This document shows, piece after piece, positions 35,746-48,494 of a DNA stretch of 64,000 bases. Within the stretch, counting starts at the first letter, position 1. Every line of letters begins with the position of its first letter. A program made the translations under genes and the position numbers. This stretch comes from Atopsyche davidsoni. Its lineage: Eukaryota; Arthropoda; Insecta; Trichoptera; Hydrobiosidae. A model generated the notes under the pieces. It was not told the origin of the DNA. It was given only the letters and a program-made list of their open reading frames with translations, and ran no database searches. Location of the stretch: positions 409,501 to 473,500 of the forward strand of contig JAILWY010000009.1 in assembly GCA_022113835.1 (NCBI GenBank), written 5' to 3'.

Positions 35746-37917
35746 TAGAATTGGGTTGCCGCGCTGTCCGTCAGAACTCTGCTGAGTGCGAATGAAATTC
35801 AGGGGATGAGTTAAAATATTCAGCCCAAAGGTTACAAGCTGAAAAAAAACATTAGAATTAATCAAATGCATATTAAATATTTATATAAGAAATATATTTT
35901 TAAAAATTAAAAAGATATCTTATACATTCACATTATTTATTTTATAAAATGATCAAAAACGCTTTAAGTCACAATAGTGTTGTTCTAATAGAACTTAAAT
36001 TGGAAAATTAGTAAAAAATAAATAATAAAATAGAAATCAAACAATAAAAAAGACTTAAAATGGATTAAATTCAAATTTTAAAAAAGTATACTTAATTAAT
36101 TCTGAGATTATCAGTTCTGCAATATTGTAGGTTTTACTGTGAGGTCACAGCTGTGAGCGGGCCGGGGCGCACGGGGGGTGTTACCTGAGTAAGCAGCCGC
36201 TGATAGTGACCAGCGTCTGTTGTTCCAGGCAGGCGGGGCCCCCGACCCCCGTCCATATCAAGCACGGCCGAGGGCGGCTGCTCATCAACATTGGAAATGT
36301 CTTCTGTGATACGATATGTTAATTAGCATAGTGGAACGGGCCAGCTCTGAGTTAACACCGCTATCTGTTGATGAGCCGAATCATATTTATCGTTAGAAAA
36401 ATCCACTATGCCAAAAATCAGATAAACAAAAACAAATTCTTGTACTAACTATCATTAAAAGTTTATGAGCTCTTTTGGTGTTAGCTGAATTTGATGTTGT
36501 GATTGAGCCGCAGTTGCCAACGGGACTAACCGAGATTGCCTGGAGCGCCCCAAACAGGAACAACTATTTGAATCAGATAAGTTTTGGATAATTATGAACA
36601 GAATATAATAGAAGTTACTTTTCAATTCATTAAGTTTCCAACAACAAATATTAATTGGTAGGCTGAGAGCTTTCAGACTCTAAAACGTCTCATTTACGCA
36701 ATACTCTCACCTCCGCTTTAAGCTGAATTATCTTAGCCCTCGGCAGAGCAGCGCCGGAGGCTGACGCAGACTCCATGGCTATCTGGATGTATTTTGGAGT
36801 AATTTTTTCAACTACTTTTTACAATTTAATTCATAATTCTATTTATAAAAAGTATTAATCTTCTATTTTTCTATGAATAATCGAAGTCATTGATCAAATA
36901 AAACATGACGTCTCGAGAATGAGTAAAAAGGAAAACCTTAATAATATGTTCTTTTAAAAAAAACAAAAAAAAATTTATCGTCTCGAGTCAAGTGAAAGTC
37001 AAGTGAGTCATTAAAGATTATTATTTATTATCTAAAGGTCTTGATAATGTGTGATCCAATTTGAGGCCGGCGATACGACTTCGAACAGACGTAACGCCTG
37101 AAACGCTCGAAAGGGGAGAAAAACGCCGCGCGGCGAAAGGTTGATTGCAAAGTGTATAATATTTTGGGATAATTTTCAAAAAGTAGTTTATTACAATTTT
37201 TCGCGATCAAGGCAAAATATAAAATTATTCAAAGAGTGAGACTCGAGCGCACCTCGGCCGCTGCGGTGCCTCGGCCCGGTCTGCTCGGTAATCAAAATGA
37301 AATTGGATTTTTGTCGGAGGCGGCGGTAATGAGTAATGACGACCGCCGTGAGCTGCCGAGAATGGCGACATGTCCATTAGACGCCGGATAATTGCCTCAT
37401 AATCAGGGCGCCGCGGCGCTCGCCAGCGAGGGCGACCGGACGGCGCCGCCCCGGCTCGCCCGGCTCACCCCTTGTGCACTGCGCGACAATCAGAATCAGA
37501 AGGGTCACGCGTAGGAAATAGATCATAATTATAATGTTTACTAAGTATCTTTTGGTTTTTACAGCAATGGTTTCACGTCTAGCTTATCGTTTCAAGTTTA
37601 TTTAGGGTGTGGTTATATCTGTTGGCTGATGCAGCTAACAATCAGCGCAGCGCCTCCATCTGGGCTCACGGGTGCTTCGACTCCGCTACGCAGGACGCAA
37701 TTACAGGGTTAGAGATTCGATACATTGCAGTCCCGATATAGCCTCAAGTCGAGATCTCCAATCGTGAATCTCAAATCTTTACGCGTGCTGACTCCGAAAG
37801 GAAAAGGGCGCCTTCTGAAAAGGGCGACGAGTCCCGCAGCCCTGCCACTCGCCGAGGGCGGCCGCCCTAAATCACATTTGCATTTAAATTGTGTCTAACA
37901 CCGAGACAGATGTTGGC

Positions 37918-37972
37918 TAGGGCGCCCCCGCCCCCGCTCGCGCCTCCGCCCCCGCCCCCGCCCCGCCCGCGC
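37918..37972. repeat. CCCCCG-rich tract
   Basis: Irregular gcccccg repeats interrupted by ctcgcgcct. Confidence 0.85.
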
Positions 37973-38659
37973 TCGTTAAACTTCCCGATTGGCTAATCGC
38001 CCTGAAGAAGTCGGTTCGGATTTACGGTTTTTTAATTGGAAGACCATAAAATGTAATGTAACCGCTTCTTTACAATGGACCATTAAGCGGTGCCAAATCA
38101 AATCGTCATTTGAGAAAAGTAAGTTTTTCTGCTCCGCATAGAAGATCGTGGCGTTAATGCTCCCGTTGGAAAAATGACACCTTTCTTATTGCTTTAATAT
38201 AATACAATGAAAGTTATCGATGAATGTTTTACTCCGCCACTCTACAGTAGCTGAGATGCGACCATCGATAGCCGGGGCGAAGAGCGCGGCACGAAGACGT
38301 TCACCGAGCGGGGAGCCTCGCGGAGGTACTCTGGCGAGATTTCACTAATATATATTTTTTTATTTTATGAAATGAATACTTTAAAAATGTATTACATATT
38401 AGAACAAAACAGCGTAATTTTTGGTAATTTAACCGGTCGGGGGATCGCGGCCCCGCGCGCTCGGTGCCCCCGCGGGCCTCCCTCGCGCGGCGCGGCAGGC
38501 CCGGCCTGCTGAGGATCATCTCGTCTTATCACCGCCGTAAATAAATATCAGTCGCCTCTTCAATCCCGGCCCGGGGCGCGCCGAGCTAATTTGATTCACG
38601 ATTCCTTTGAGTGGCTCCCGCCTGAGGAAATGAAGAGATAAAAGAAATTCGGAGCCGCG

Positions 38660-38743
38660 CCGCACACGCAGCGCCGCACACGCAGTGCCGCACACGCAGT
38701 GCCGCACACGCCGTGCCGCACACACTGTGCCGCACACGCGGCG
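38660..38743. repeat. 14-bp tandem array, six copies
   Basis: Unit ccgcacacgcagtg, six copies with small changes. In the last three copies the cgcag word varies. Confidence 0.92.
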
Positions 38744-41700
38744 TCGTCCGCTCCGGCCGCGAATTTAAGCGCTGCATTTACTTACTTACTCAACCAAAAA
38801 TATATCCTAACAAATAAGAACACTACTCTATCTGTTGTCTAGTCAATGTTTGATGAAACCACTCTGATTCTTTGGCGCTGTCGTCCGTTTCCGATATCCT
38901 CAAAGTTCATGAAATTTCAAGTTGATAGATTCAAAAACGTAGCTTATCAATCGTATTTCTAGTGGTTGTATTATAAAAATAATAATAGTCTGCGAAAGTA
39001 CAACATCCAGTGCTGCAAAAACTAGAAGTTGGAACTCAAATTCATATTGAAGTATGCATACAAACGCAACCTATTTTCCAAATTCACAAATACGAAATAT
39101 ACCAAATAATTGAAACTGAAAAATAGCACTCGAAAGATAATTGTATCGAAAATAGTAAGTTCATGAGAATGTCTCGTTTCGTTTGCAGCCTCCCGCGCGG
39201 CGTGTGTGCTCGCAGATTGAGTTTGACTTCGCTCCGGGAGGGGAGATCCTCGCTGATATCTTTTCTTTCTCTCTGCGAAATATTACCCGCCGAATAACAC
39301 GATTGGAATTTGCATGCCATTTATTTTCGTGTTGGAATTTATAATGAAAGCGTATGTACATCAATCAGAACGGTAGATATCTTCTAAAATATAAATATGA
39401 TCTATTCAGATTGGGGAATTTCTTATATTTACATTATATAGTACAATATAAATTTATTTCATATTACGGGTCTGTATCCGATTCGCATGCTTCTCGCTCG
39501 TCGAGCTCGCGATCCTACGTATATTATTGGCATCTTCTCATTAACCGGCCCAACGCGGGGCTTGAAAATCTATTAGAAATATCACAAATAAAAATTCAAT
39601 CTATAGATATTTTCGCAACAAGCATTGGTTATATTCCCAGGCCCTTAAATATATATTTTTAGAGATTAATGTTTTCTCAATTATTGAAAAGAAAATCGAA
39701 ATTTTTTAACAGTCTGGACTAATGAAATCAACACTAGACTATTGATAAACCCAAAATGATAACGAAATTCTGCTTGGATTGCGCTTCCCGAATTATCAAT
39801 AAAGCTTCTAATTCCATAGACTCAGGAGTCATCCCCAGCCGACGTCACGGGCCGGGAGGTCTCGGGCGCCGCTCGGCTAAAGACGCACTCGGGTCCCGGC
39901 CGTAATGATCCATCGGCTCCTGTAATTATGAACTTTTTGTCTGGCCGCAATCTGCTTCTCGGTGAATCGCCTCCGTAATAGTCAGATAGATATCTTAATA
40001 GTCCTCGTGGAGGCGGCGGGGGCGCCCGCTCTCGGCCGGGGGCATTCCCTGTTTCTCCCTTTGTAGTATCTATTGAAAAATACGCCTTAAACTTATTCAA
40101 TTATTTTGATAGTACAACTGTCAAATATTTTCAAAAATTGAAATTATTAGCAAATGTTCAATAGTATATATACGTGAATTCAGAAAAAATCAAATATAAA
40201 CACGAACAAACACAAATACTAACATAGTAAATATACTTAAAAGTAAAAAGACCTTTTTCATATTTTTCATAAATTCGCGATATTCAATGACCAACAACTT
40301 ATCTATTATTTGTGAAGCAAAATAGATAAATTATTGAACAATATAATTATAGTAAAATTTTATAAAATAAAGCCAAAACCGATTATGCTAGAATTAAAAA
40401 TGTGTAAATAATAAAAAAGGCTTATTTTAAATATTTTGTGGTTTTTGGGAGTTTATTTGCGTTGTCGAGCCTGGGCGTCGGGCCCAGAGTTTCTCCGGGA
40501 GATCTGTATGATGAAGACTGTGAAGCCGATGCCACATGTTTCCTCAGATTAAATGGTTTTTGAGAGCCAGAGACAGTTTATTTTAAGAACTGGTTGCCTG
40601 CTTGACATTCAGAGTAGTCGGTATTTGACACCTCGTTCTCAAAATCTCTGTTTATTTATAGCCGTTAATGTAAAATTCATTGAACTTAAACTAGTAAATA
40701 ATTGAGACGCTTTTTTAATAAAACAAGCTATAATTAGTTGATGGATTCTATTCATGTATAATGTCAATACGAATATACTGCAATAAAGTCCGAAAAGAAA
40801 TAGTCGAATACTTTCCTTTTTTTGTTACCTGGAGCGAGTTGTTCTCTCGTGACCCGCCCGGGCCGGCATCAGATAAGGGCGCAGGGAGGCCTGGCCCCGA
40901 GGATCTGCCTCGCGGCTCGGCAGCTTCGGCTCTCGAGAGTCGTCCGCTATTCAAAGCGACTCCTGAAAGAAAGTTAAAACATTTGTCGATCCAGTTTTTC
41001 CACAGACATTCTCTTGCAATGGAAATTCTCAAAAAACCTTATTTAAAATATTTTCTAATCTGGAAGGGTTAATTTAAAAATATGTGTATACTTAAATGAA
41101 TTTAATGTAGTGTTTAAGTTACATTCCCGTGAGTACACTTAAATTGCAATTGATAAAGGTAAAGAATTTGAATTTTTAACGACCAACAGTCAAATTGCAA
41201 AGTTCTATACGATATCTGTACATGGAGTGGATAAAAGATTACTTCTGGAACCAAAGCTCGCGAAACAAGAAGATACATTACGATTTTGATTAACACTAGT
41301 GTATGTAAATCATTTTCTTAATATCTTCTTATTTGTAATGAAAACAGTTGTTAATAAAAAAATTAATAATATAAAATTTACAGAGATTTTTATAATTTAA
41401 AAGAATTAAATAAAACCAAAGCAATGTTCGCCCAGTTGTATTTCAAATAAACGCAATTTTTTTTCAAATTTCAGAATTATGAGACGAGCATTCATCATTT
41501 ATTTATAAGTTTAATAATCAAAATTTGATAATATAAAATTACATAACTTTTAATAAAATGTAATTTTAAAATACAAGCTAAACGCAACAATTAAAGCGCC
41601 CGGAATTCGCAGGCCAAGCATGGCTTCAACAAGCAGGAAACATCACTAAGCTTTGACATAAGTGCTTTAGGAGTTAAAATAAAATAAATAATTTGATTTA

Positions 41701-41866
41701 AAATGGGTGAAGATGTTTGGCCATTCGAGATACATTAACTCAATTGAGTTAATACCCGAAGGCGATCTCGGTGTGCCGATGTTGATAGCCCGCAAGGATG
41801 TGCCAACATTGACTTTGATAATAGCCGCCGCGAGCGCGGACCGCCTACCTGGCCGGGGAGCATCCG

Positions 41867-41896
41867 CCTAACCTAACCTAACCTAACCTAACCGAA
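41867..41896. repeat. interstitial insect telomere-type repeat (CCTAA)5
   Basis: Five perfect cctaa units (41867-41891) and one variant (ccgaa). CCTAA/TTAGG is the canonical insect telomere motif. The setting is internal and single-copy-like, so it is interstitial. Confidence 0.85.
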
Positions 41897-42262
41897 CCTC
41901 CCCCGCCCGCTGAATTACACCACAGGGAGAGACTGCGGACTGAGGTGACATCACCTCTCTAAGATCAACCTGCAACGCGATACAATAAGTCACTACATTC
42001 TAACCTAAACCTGCTGAGACGTGATTACATTAGCCAACCTCTATGCAAGAACTTTACTTTATTAACTTACGTAATTCAAGTAGAGAGACTTTCTTCAGTT
42101 GTTTATATATTGCATGTCATAATCGATTGATTGAATATTATGAATGACTTGAGACCGGAACGCTTGGTGACCGACTCTTCAGTCGGAAAAATGTCTTCGC
42201 TCACGATGCTTGGCAGATTAGACCTCTGATAAAAGCGCTGAAAAGCCTATCAGTCGAATATT

Positions 42263-42266
<4 letters not shown>

Positions 42267-42325
<59 letters not shown>
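42267..42325. repeat. (TA)n microsatellite
   Basis: Uninterrupted TA tract of about 59 bp. Confidence 0.95.
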
Positions 42326-42331
<6 letters not shown>

Positions 42332-43136
42332 TAATAACAATGACGAAGATATTTAAGCACTGAATAACACAAAAATAATAGATTTTAAATTTAAATGTAA
42401 AACAGCAAAAGAGTTTTTGAATAAAGTTAGATTGTTTGGTCTGATTCCCATCCCGACAGATTAAGCCCTAACGGTGTGGGTTCATGCATGCCCAGTTTCA
42501 TTGAAGATGACTTGTGCAGTTAATAAACGTATCAGTTTTTATTTTAAATAAAAACATTTTTGGCAAAATTCACCGCCGGCAGCACACTCAAGGGAATAAG
42601 CACATCTCCAAAAACATGTATTTCTAAAAATATTTACTTCTTAATGAATTATTCCCCTGTCAATTGTACGCGGTTATACTGTAGTATAATATTTATTTTC
42701 CGGACAAGTTATTCTAAGTCACTAAGAAAATCGACTCGTTTTAAACTTATTTTTTTAATTAAATATTTAATAAATCAGTATTCGTTATAAATATCTTACT
42801 TGCCTCTGACTAGCGTGGTCGCACACTCCATATCCTCGGATTAACTATGCTTGGATGTGTCTCGCTCGTAAAATAAATAACAATGTCTCAAAAAGCTCGT
42901 AATGATATTCAATGATAAGAGATAAAAGTAGAAAAATTTAACAAGCGTACAAGTTTAACTGCAGTGATAAAATTGCAGAAAATTTTGCAAGTCATACACT
43001 AGAGAGCTCTCACGAGAGCGAGGGGCTTGGGAATCCGCCTGTGAGGTTTCAAGAAGTGGCCGGAGTACCCAAAGTCAAATTCGAAGTGCTGATCTCCGGC
43101 TTATCGGGCGGGACGCGCGGGGAATGCCGATGGGTG

Positions 43137-43203
43137 GCCGGGGGCGGGGGCGGGGGCGGGGGCGGGGGCTGGGGCGGGGGCGGGGGCGGGGGCGGGTCGG
43201 GGG
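43137..43203. repeat. hexamer array (GGGGGC)n
   Basis: About ten gggggc copies, one changed to ggggct. Poly-Gly or poly-Pro false ORFs cross it. Confidence 0.95.
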
Positions 43204-43942
43204 CGCCGAGACGCGGCATGCAGGGCCCTGCAGCGGCGGCGTCTCGAGAATTGATTGGATCGGATGGGCTATCTCCCGAGGTGTTGATCACTGCATATAA
43301 ATGACACCAAAGGTGGCATCAAGCCTGCGTGAGATAATTTATTCCTGCGGCGAGTTAAACATATAAATTGTTGTTTTATATTATTTTTCAAAAACATTAA
43401 TAATATCTTTATGGAGCTCCAGAATGGCCAAGAAGGTATCGTATCTCGTGAAGCGATGTCTTAAAATATCTTAAAAAGGACTTTTAATTTCATGGAATCG
43501 TATCTATCACATTTCACTACTAAAGTGAATATAAAGGTAATCTATATATATATAAAACACAAACTCAAAAACCGGCGGTTATTTGGCTGCGCTAAGCCGT
43601 AAAACCATCGAACCGATGTGCCCCAAACCGGTTTGAACGCCAATAATCCTGAGGTGGTTTTCGGCCACTTAAATTAAACAATTAATAATCAAATTCGGTT
43701 TATTTAATTAAATAGATTTTCGGCGTTTCCCATACAATAGTTTCAACATTTTGCGGTAGCGAATACTTTTCAAAAAAGGAACAGTAACATTTTCGCGTAT
43801 ATGCAGGCTGCCAACAAAAAAACACTGATCTTGATGTTTGTTAAGATTAGAATGACGTTGCCGTTGTATAATGCAGGCTGCCACAACAACAATAAAAAAA
43901 CAACACAGCACTGTCATTCATTTGTGACCAGATTTTTTCATC

Positions 43943-44386
43943 ACATTTACGTACAATCCTGCTTGGACGGAAATCAAAGATTTGCTATCGCCTGGTCAAT
44001 CATCGCATCACAGACACGACCTGACAGCTAGAATTTTTAAACAAAAACTTATGGATCTCACGATAAAAATCATATATATCAATGCTAGATACGCACGCTC
44101 ATAGTCTAATTTGGCTAAAAAAAATTGTTCCAACTCAAATTGATAGTGTTATATCTGCTGAATTACCGAATCAACATGAAGATCCGATAATTTTTGACGT
44201 TGTTTGTAAGAACATGATTCACGGCCCATGCGGAGCATTGAATATGAATTCGCCTTGCATAAAAGACGGCAAATGCACGAAAAGATATCCACGCGATTTG
44301 ATTAATGAAACTCCAACTGGTGAGGATGAATATCCGAAACACAGACGACGAAAGCCAGAAGATGCAGGATTCACCACTAACATTAA
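43943..44386 (+). pseudogene. Helitron Rep domain fragment, N-terminal part
   Basis: One frame from 43943 reads TFTYNPAWTEIKDLLSPGQS then RHDLTARIFKQKL, which is the Rep-domain region usually read as TFTCNP-W-EI...RPD..ARVF in the family. From 44082 a second segment reads THAHSLIWL, in the place of the two-His Rep motif, then KNMIHGPCGALN, CIKDGKCTKRYPRDL and ETPTGEDEYP-HRRR. The family's PHAH is seen here as THAH. Frameshifts and the insertion at 44387 break it. Confidence 0.85.
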
Positions 44387-44637
44387 CTAATATGATTAGG
44401 CACATTAGTTCATATATAGAAGATGATTTAAAGAAACTCTCAGAAAAATATCATCGTGATTTGTGTGGGATTTGAACCCACATCCCCTGGCTTACATGGC
44501 CGGTGTACACCGTCGTACACCGGCCATGTAAGCCAGGGGATGTGGGTTCAAATCCCACACAAATCACGATGATATTTTTCTGAGAGTTTCTTTAAATCAT
44601 CTTCTATATATGAACTAATGTGCCTAATCATATTAGT
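44386..44637. repeat. 123-bp perfect inverted repeat, 6-bp spacer
   Basis: Arm 44386-44508 and arm 44515-44637 are exact reverse complements over all 123 bases, separated only by accgtc. The first base of arm 1 is also the last base of the left target duplication. Confidence 0.95.
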
Positions 44638-44704
44638 AAATATAGTAAGCCCGTAATGGGTAATAAATACGCATCTTGATTGACTGATCCATAACATAGA
44701 TATA
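44387..44704 (+). mobile_element. tRNA-related element inserted as a perfect foldback, copy 2
   Basis: A 318-bp insertion in the Helitron Rep region, flanked by a 12-bp duplication cactaacattaa (44375-44386 and 44705-44716). Body sequence matches the families at 28513 and 60081: B-box ggttcaaatcc at 44545-44555 and its reverse at 44468-44478. A 3' tail (aagcccgtaatgggtaataa, then ttgattgactgat) is shared with 60318-60355. The tRNA-like 5' half is missing from both arms. Confidence 0.8.
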
Positions 44705-44739
44705 CACTAACATTAAATTAAGAAACGTTGATATTGACA

Positions 44740-45000
44740 TTGATAATAGATGGATTGTTCCATACAGTCCAATACTGTCAAAAACATTTTAAACATATAT
44801 CAATGTGGATACTGCAACTCCGTGATATCCATTAAGTACATATGCAAATATGTTTACAAAGGCAGTGACATGGCAGTGTTCGAGCTTTCAAGTCGAAACG
44901 ATGAAATCACTCAATTTCAGATGGGTCAGAACGCCGAAAAATCTTTATGTTTACACACCTACCGAAAAAACTCACTATATTGTATATCCGCTAGCATTAT
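44740..45000 (+). pseudogene. Helitron Rep domain fragment, C-terminal part
   Basis: After the insertion the coding relic resumes: NRWIVPYSPILSKTF in one frame, then YCNSV-SIKYICKYVYKGSDM and FELSSRNDEITQFQMGQ in another. YICKYVxKG is the Tyr-bearing Rep signature of Helitrons, where the Tyr is the nicking residue in the family. A stop after KTF and later frame changes show that it is dead. Confidence 0.85.
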
Positions 45001-45110
45001 GATAAAAAAGTTAATAAATAAATAAAATTTCCTTTTTTTTTTTTCGAACGAATAAAAAAAAGATTTTATTTATTTATTTAGCTCAGTAGCACGCGCCGGG
45101 TATCCGCTAG

Positions 45111-48034
45111 TTTTTAATAAAAAATAACAATAGAAATGATTTCCAATTTCAATAACAAATTGCTTAATTTTTAAATGTAAATTTAAAATGCAGCAAACAT
45201 GCTCATAGTTTGCGTGACCAGTAAAGCTAGGATATCAGATTTACATCACCAAATGCTCCTAAAAGCTCGGCTTATTGTTTTACGTGCAATCAAAAAAAGT
45301 TTGTTTGAAACTCCTCAAAGAATGGAGAAGAAAAAGCGGCGAAAATATAATATCACCAAAGAGTAAGAAGCCCCGCAGCTAATGCAGTCTATCATTTAAT
45401 TCTGATATAAAGTTTTCTTCGTCCTGGAATCGTCTAGAAATAATTGCTGCAATAAACCTTCTTGGGAAGTTTCATAATCGGTGGCCCGGGGCAACTTCAC
45501 AAGGACTCTTAATAAGTGGGCCCCCGCCCAGTCCGCCCCCGAGCCGCCCCGCCCCAGCCCTTCCGCGGCCGCTCAACGAATACAGTCGATAATTAAAACG
45601 ATCATAATGGAACTTGTATTTCAATTAAATTATTCCCGGAATTGTCGCCCAAGACGTATTTGATATTTGACTTCAATGGCTCGGAAGATCATTTCAATTC
45701 AGACTCGTCTAGAGCAATTGTGTTAAAATTCATATTCTGGAAACAATTTATTTCCTTATTTTCTATTGAGAAACTCATTTAATTTATATTGACATGAATA
45801 AATGACAATCATTATTATAAAGATACATGTCAATATATTATATATGTAGATTTATTGAAAATACATTTCAAAGTTACGTTAGGAAGTGCATTGTTACTCC
45901 TTTTATAGTTTCGTGAATAAACCAAAGAGCTCGGCTGCGATCTATTTAATTATTTACAAGTAAATAGTTCTCTAGATATTTTTTTTATATTGAGAATCTA
46001 GAGAATGTATCGTCTCTGCAGTATAAAAAGACGGGCGAGATAATCTCCGCATTATGCCGATAACTCGATACCCCCTTCTCCCCGCCCGCCCCACTAACTA
46101 CCCCGCAATAATTGAATTGCCACGAATGTTATTTGTGGGAACAAAGGGGAGCGCGGGGCTAATAAATATCTGGCTCAATTTCCAACGGGTAATTTTGGAA
46201 AACACTCCAATCGGCGGAAAAGACAAGAGGCTGCGGGGACGGGGCAGGGTGGCCCTTCATCAAGGTGCTCGGAGAGGTGCGCTCGAGAGCGGCGCTCCGC
46301 AGTCGAATGTAATTATACTTTATATTATGAAACGGCCTCTCAATTATCCTGATCGTTAATTGGAAGGTACTTTAATCGAATCGGGCAGTACATTTTATTA
46401 AAATAAAAATGGAGCAGTTTATTTTTGGTTGCCAGGTATCACTATTGATATTATTATTTAATCTTAATATTATAATACAAAATATTTTATATTTTTTCAA
46501 TCGATTCTAAAAAATGTTTGCCGCAATAATATATATTATTATCTTTTTTACGAGCAGTACTCGGCAAGTTAATGGTGCATTTTAATCTAAATATTTATTT
46601 TTTCTGTCAAAACTAGTTCAATTTTAATTTGTATCGTGTAATACAAAAACTTGTTTTTAATTTTATTTATTTATTAGCTCTTCAAAAACTTTTTGAGATA
46701 TTTACAGTCAAATTGTAATGCTTAATTTTAGCCTTCTGCGTGGATGGCGAGCGGTTTGTATGGCCTGCGTTTAAAATCAACATTTCACGAATACCGAGGA
46801 ACGTCTGTCTCATCTTCACGCAGAATAATTTCTACTATCAGCAGATGCGGGGCCCCTAACTTTTGTCGAGGCTCCCCGGTAGCACGTGAGGCGCTGCGCC
46901 CTCCACCTCTGCAGCATAAATATGTCGGCGCTCCAGGCTCCGAACGCCCCTTATCTGGGGTGCAACCGACGCAAGGGATTATGCAATTAAAGGAAAAAAC
47001 AGAACATTCCTCGCTCGAGTACGTATTATCTGCAACCGTGTATCACACTACGTGATTTTGGTGAAATTACAAAGCAATATATCAATCCATTTATGTTCAT
47101 CCTTGCAAGTGGGTTCCCTTATCTTATATTTTTATTTGCGATTTAACGTAAACTCTCGCGGGAGAGGAGAAGCGCGTTTGAGATTTAGTGATTCGAGATG
47201 AAAACGAAGTTGTCATACCCCTCAAGTAAACTCTCCAGTTCTTCGACCACATAGAAAGAATACTCGGGGAGAAAAGATAGAATTAAATATGTGCATCTGG
47301 GAAACAGCGGGGAAGCAAAAGCCCACTTTAGATGAAATAAAAATACTTATTTGTAGTTTTTTTTATTCTAAATACATTTCTAGAAAGCTAAGACTGCATT
47401 AAGAACATTTTTTTTGTGTGTTATACAGATCTTCTTTTTCCGTTGCCTCTGCTCATAGGAGGTTGGTGACCATTTCATCAAATATATTTCTATCCTGGGC
47501 CAGTCTCACTTATTCGGCCGTACTTCCACATTCAGCCACTGGCGTAAATTTCGCATCCACGTATGTTTTCTCCTTCCAATATCCTATTTTCCATTGATTT
47601 TGCCTTGGACAATCAGCTGGAGGATGCTATATTTAATGTTTCGAAAATCAACCAAACCAGACAGTTGAAAATAAATTATGTATAATTGTAAAAAGAGTTA
47701 TTATGTACAAAACCATTTTATTTGATGAAAATTTATATATATTTTTTAATCATTTGTTGTTCGTTGTTTTTTTTTCAATAATGTTTAGATTATTTTAATT
47801 GAGTACATTGTTATCAAAAGCTAAACGAGCGTATTAAAACTTAAATATAATTATGGAAAAACAAGGAATAGTATATATTTTAGTTGTTAACTCAGACATA
47901 TAATCTAATTTTCAAAAATCTACCGTTATAAATGAACATTTTTGCTCTTCAAATCGTTATAAAGGTATTATTTTTTAGCTTAAGTTCGATCATTCGATTT
48001 CTCGTGATAGCTGCGGCGGCGGGCTGACGGGCGG
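45111..48034. other. intergenic, no gene recognised
   Basis: AT-rich with small GC-richer patches (45480-45570, 46050-46310, 46840-47050). One dispersed repeat at 47430 is listed separately. Nothing else is supported. Confidence 0.5.
47430..47587. repeat. dispersed repeat of unknown class, copy 2
   Basis: Second member of the pair with 22895-23038, same orientation and word order. Confidence 0.75.
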
Positions 48035-48240
48035 GCCCCCCTGCCCCCGTGCTCCCCTGCCCCCCTGCCCCCGTGCTCCCCTGCCCCCCTGCCCCCGTGC
48101 TCCCCTGCCCCCCTGCCCCCGTGCTCCCCTGCCCCCCTGCCCCCGTGCTCCCCTGCCCCCCTGCCCCCGTGCTCCCCTGCCCCCCTGCCCCCGTGCCGCC
48201 CTGCCCCCGTGCCCCCCTGCTTCCGTGCTCCCGTACTTCC
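48035..48240. repeat. 24-bp C-rich tandem array
   Basis: About six near-perfect copies of a 24-bp unit made of ccccgtgctcccctg and cccccctgc, then decayed units to about 48240. It encodes Cys/Pro-rich or Gly/Glu/His-rich false ORFs on opposite strands. Confidence 0.95.
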
Positions 48241-48415
48241 CTGCCCCCGGGCCCCGACTCTGACCCTGCCTGCAGGCATTACAAGAAGACAGTTATTTAC
48301 CGACCGCATCACTCCGCAAGGCAACAGAGTCGACAAAAATTACTGATGTTGCATTCGTTTCCTATATATATAGTAAATAGACATTCCACAATTATTAGAT
48401 ACACAGAAATAATAT

Positions 48416-48494
48416 ATTAAATAAAATAGTTTAATTTTTTTCCACATGTTAATTTATTAGTGACCGGTTTCGCTAACCTATCACGTTGGCATAG
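48416..48494 (+). repeat. dispersed repeat with ACCGGTTT core, copy D (partial)
   Basis: Only the right part is present (tttttttccacatgtt, gtgaccggtttcgctaacc, tcacgttggca). It runs straight into Helitron copy 3. Confidence 0.7.

Larger units (their letters stand above)
28713..43540. other. long intergenic or intronic block, no gene recognised
   Basis: AT-rich background with several non-repetitive GC-richer stretches (32590-32800, 33240-33560, 33700-33960, 36120-36330, 37030-37990, 38230-38620, 40840-40950). No gene could be assembled. A weak exon-like pair at 35036-35230 is discussed under findings. Arrays, one dispersed repeat and the telomere-like run are listed separately. Confidence 0.5.
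43541..45110 (+). mobile_element. decayed Rep-coding Helitron
   Basis: Starts tctatatatatataaaa after an A (43540) and ends tatccgctag before a T (45111), with a GC-rich stretch just before the end. Between the ends are broken pieces of a Helitron Rep/helicase-like protein in the right order. The element is 1570 bp, of which 318 bp is a later insertion (44387-44704). The helicase domain is absent, so it is an internally deleted, dead copy. Confidence 0.8.

Noticed and set aside
35617..35871. Minus-strand ORF with a CCYGFVTKDEC stretch
   Set aside because: Looks slightly domain-like, but it spans a GGTGGC-type repeat and has no splice context or second exon.
47980..48420. Cys/Pro-rich and Gly/Glu-rich ORFs, possible structural protein
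   Set aside because: Product of a 24-bp C-rich array; the two strands are equally open.
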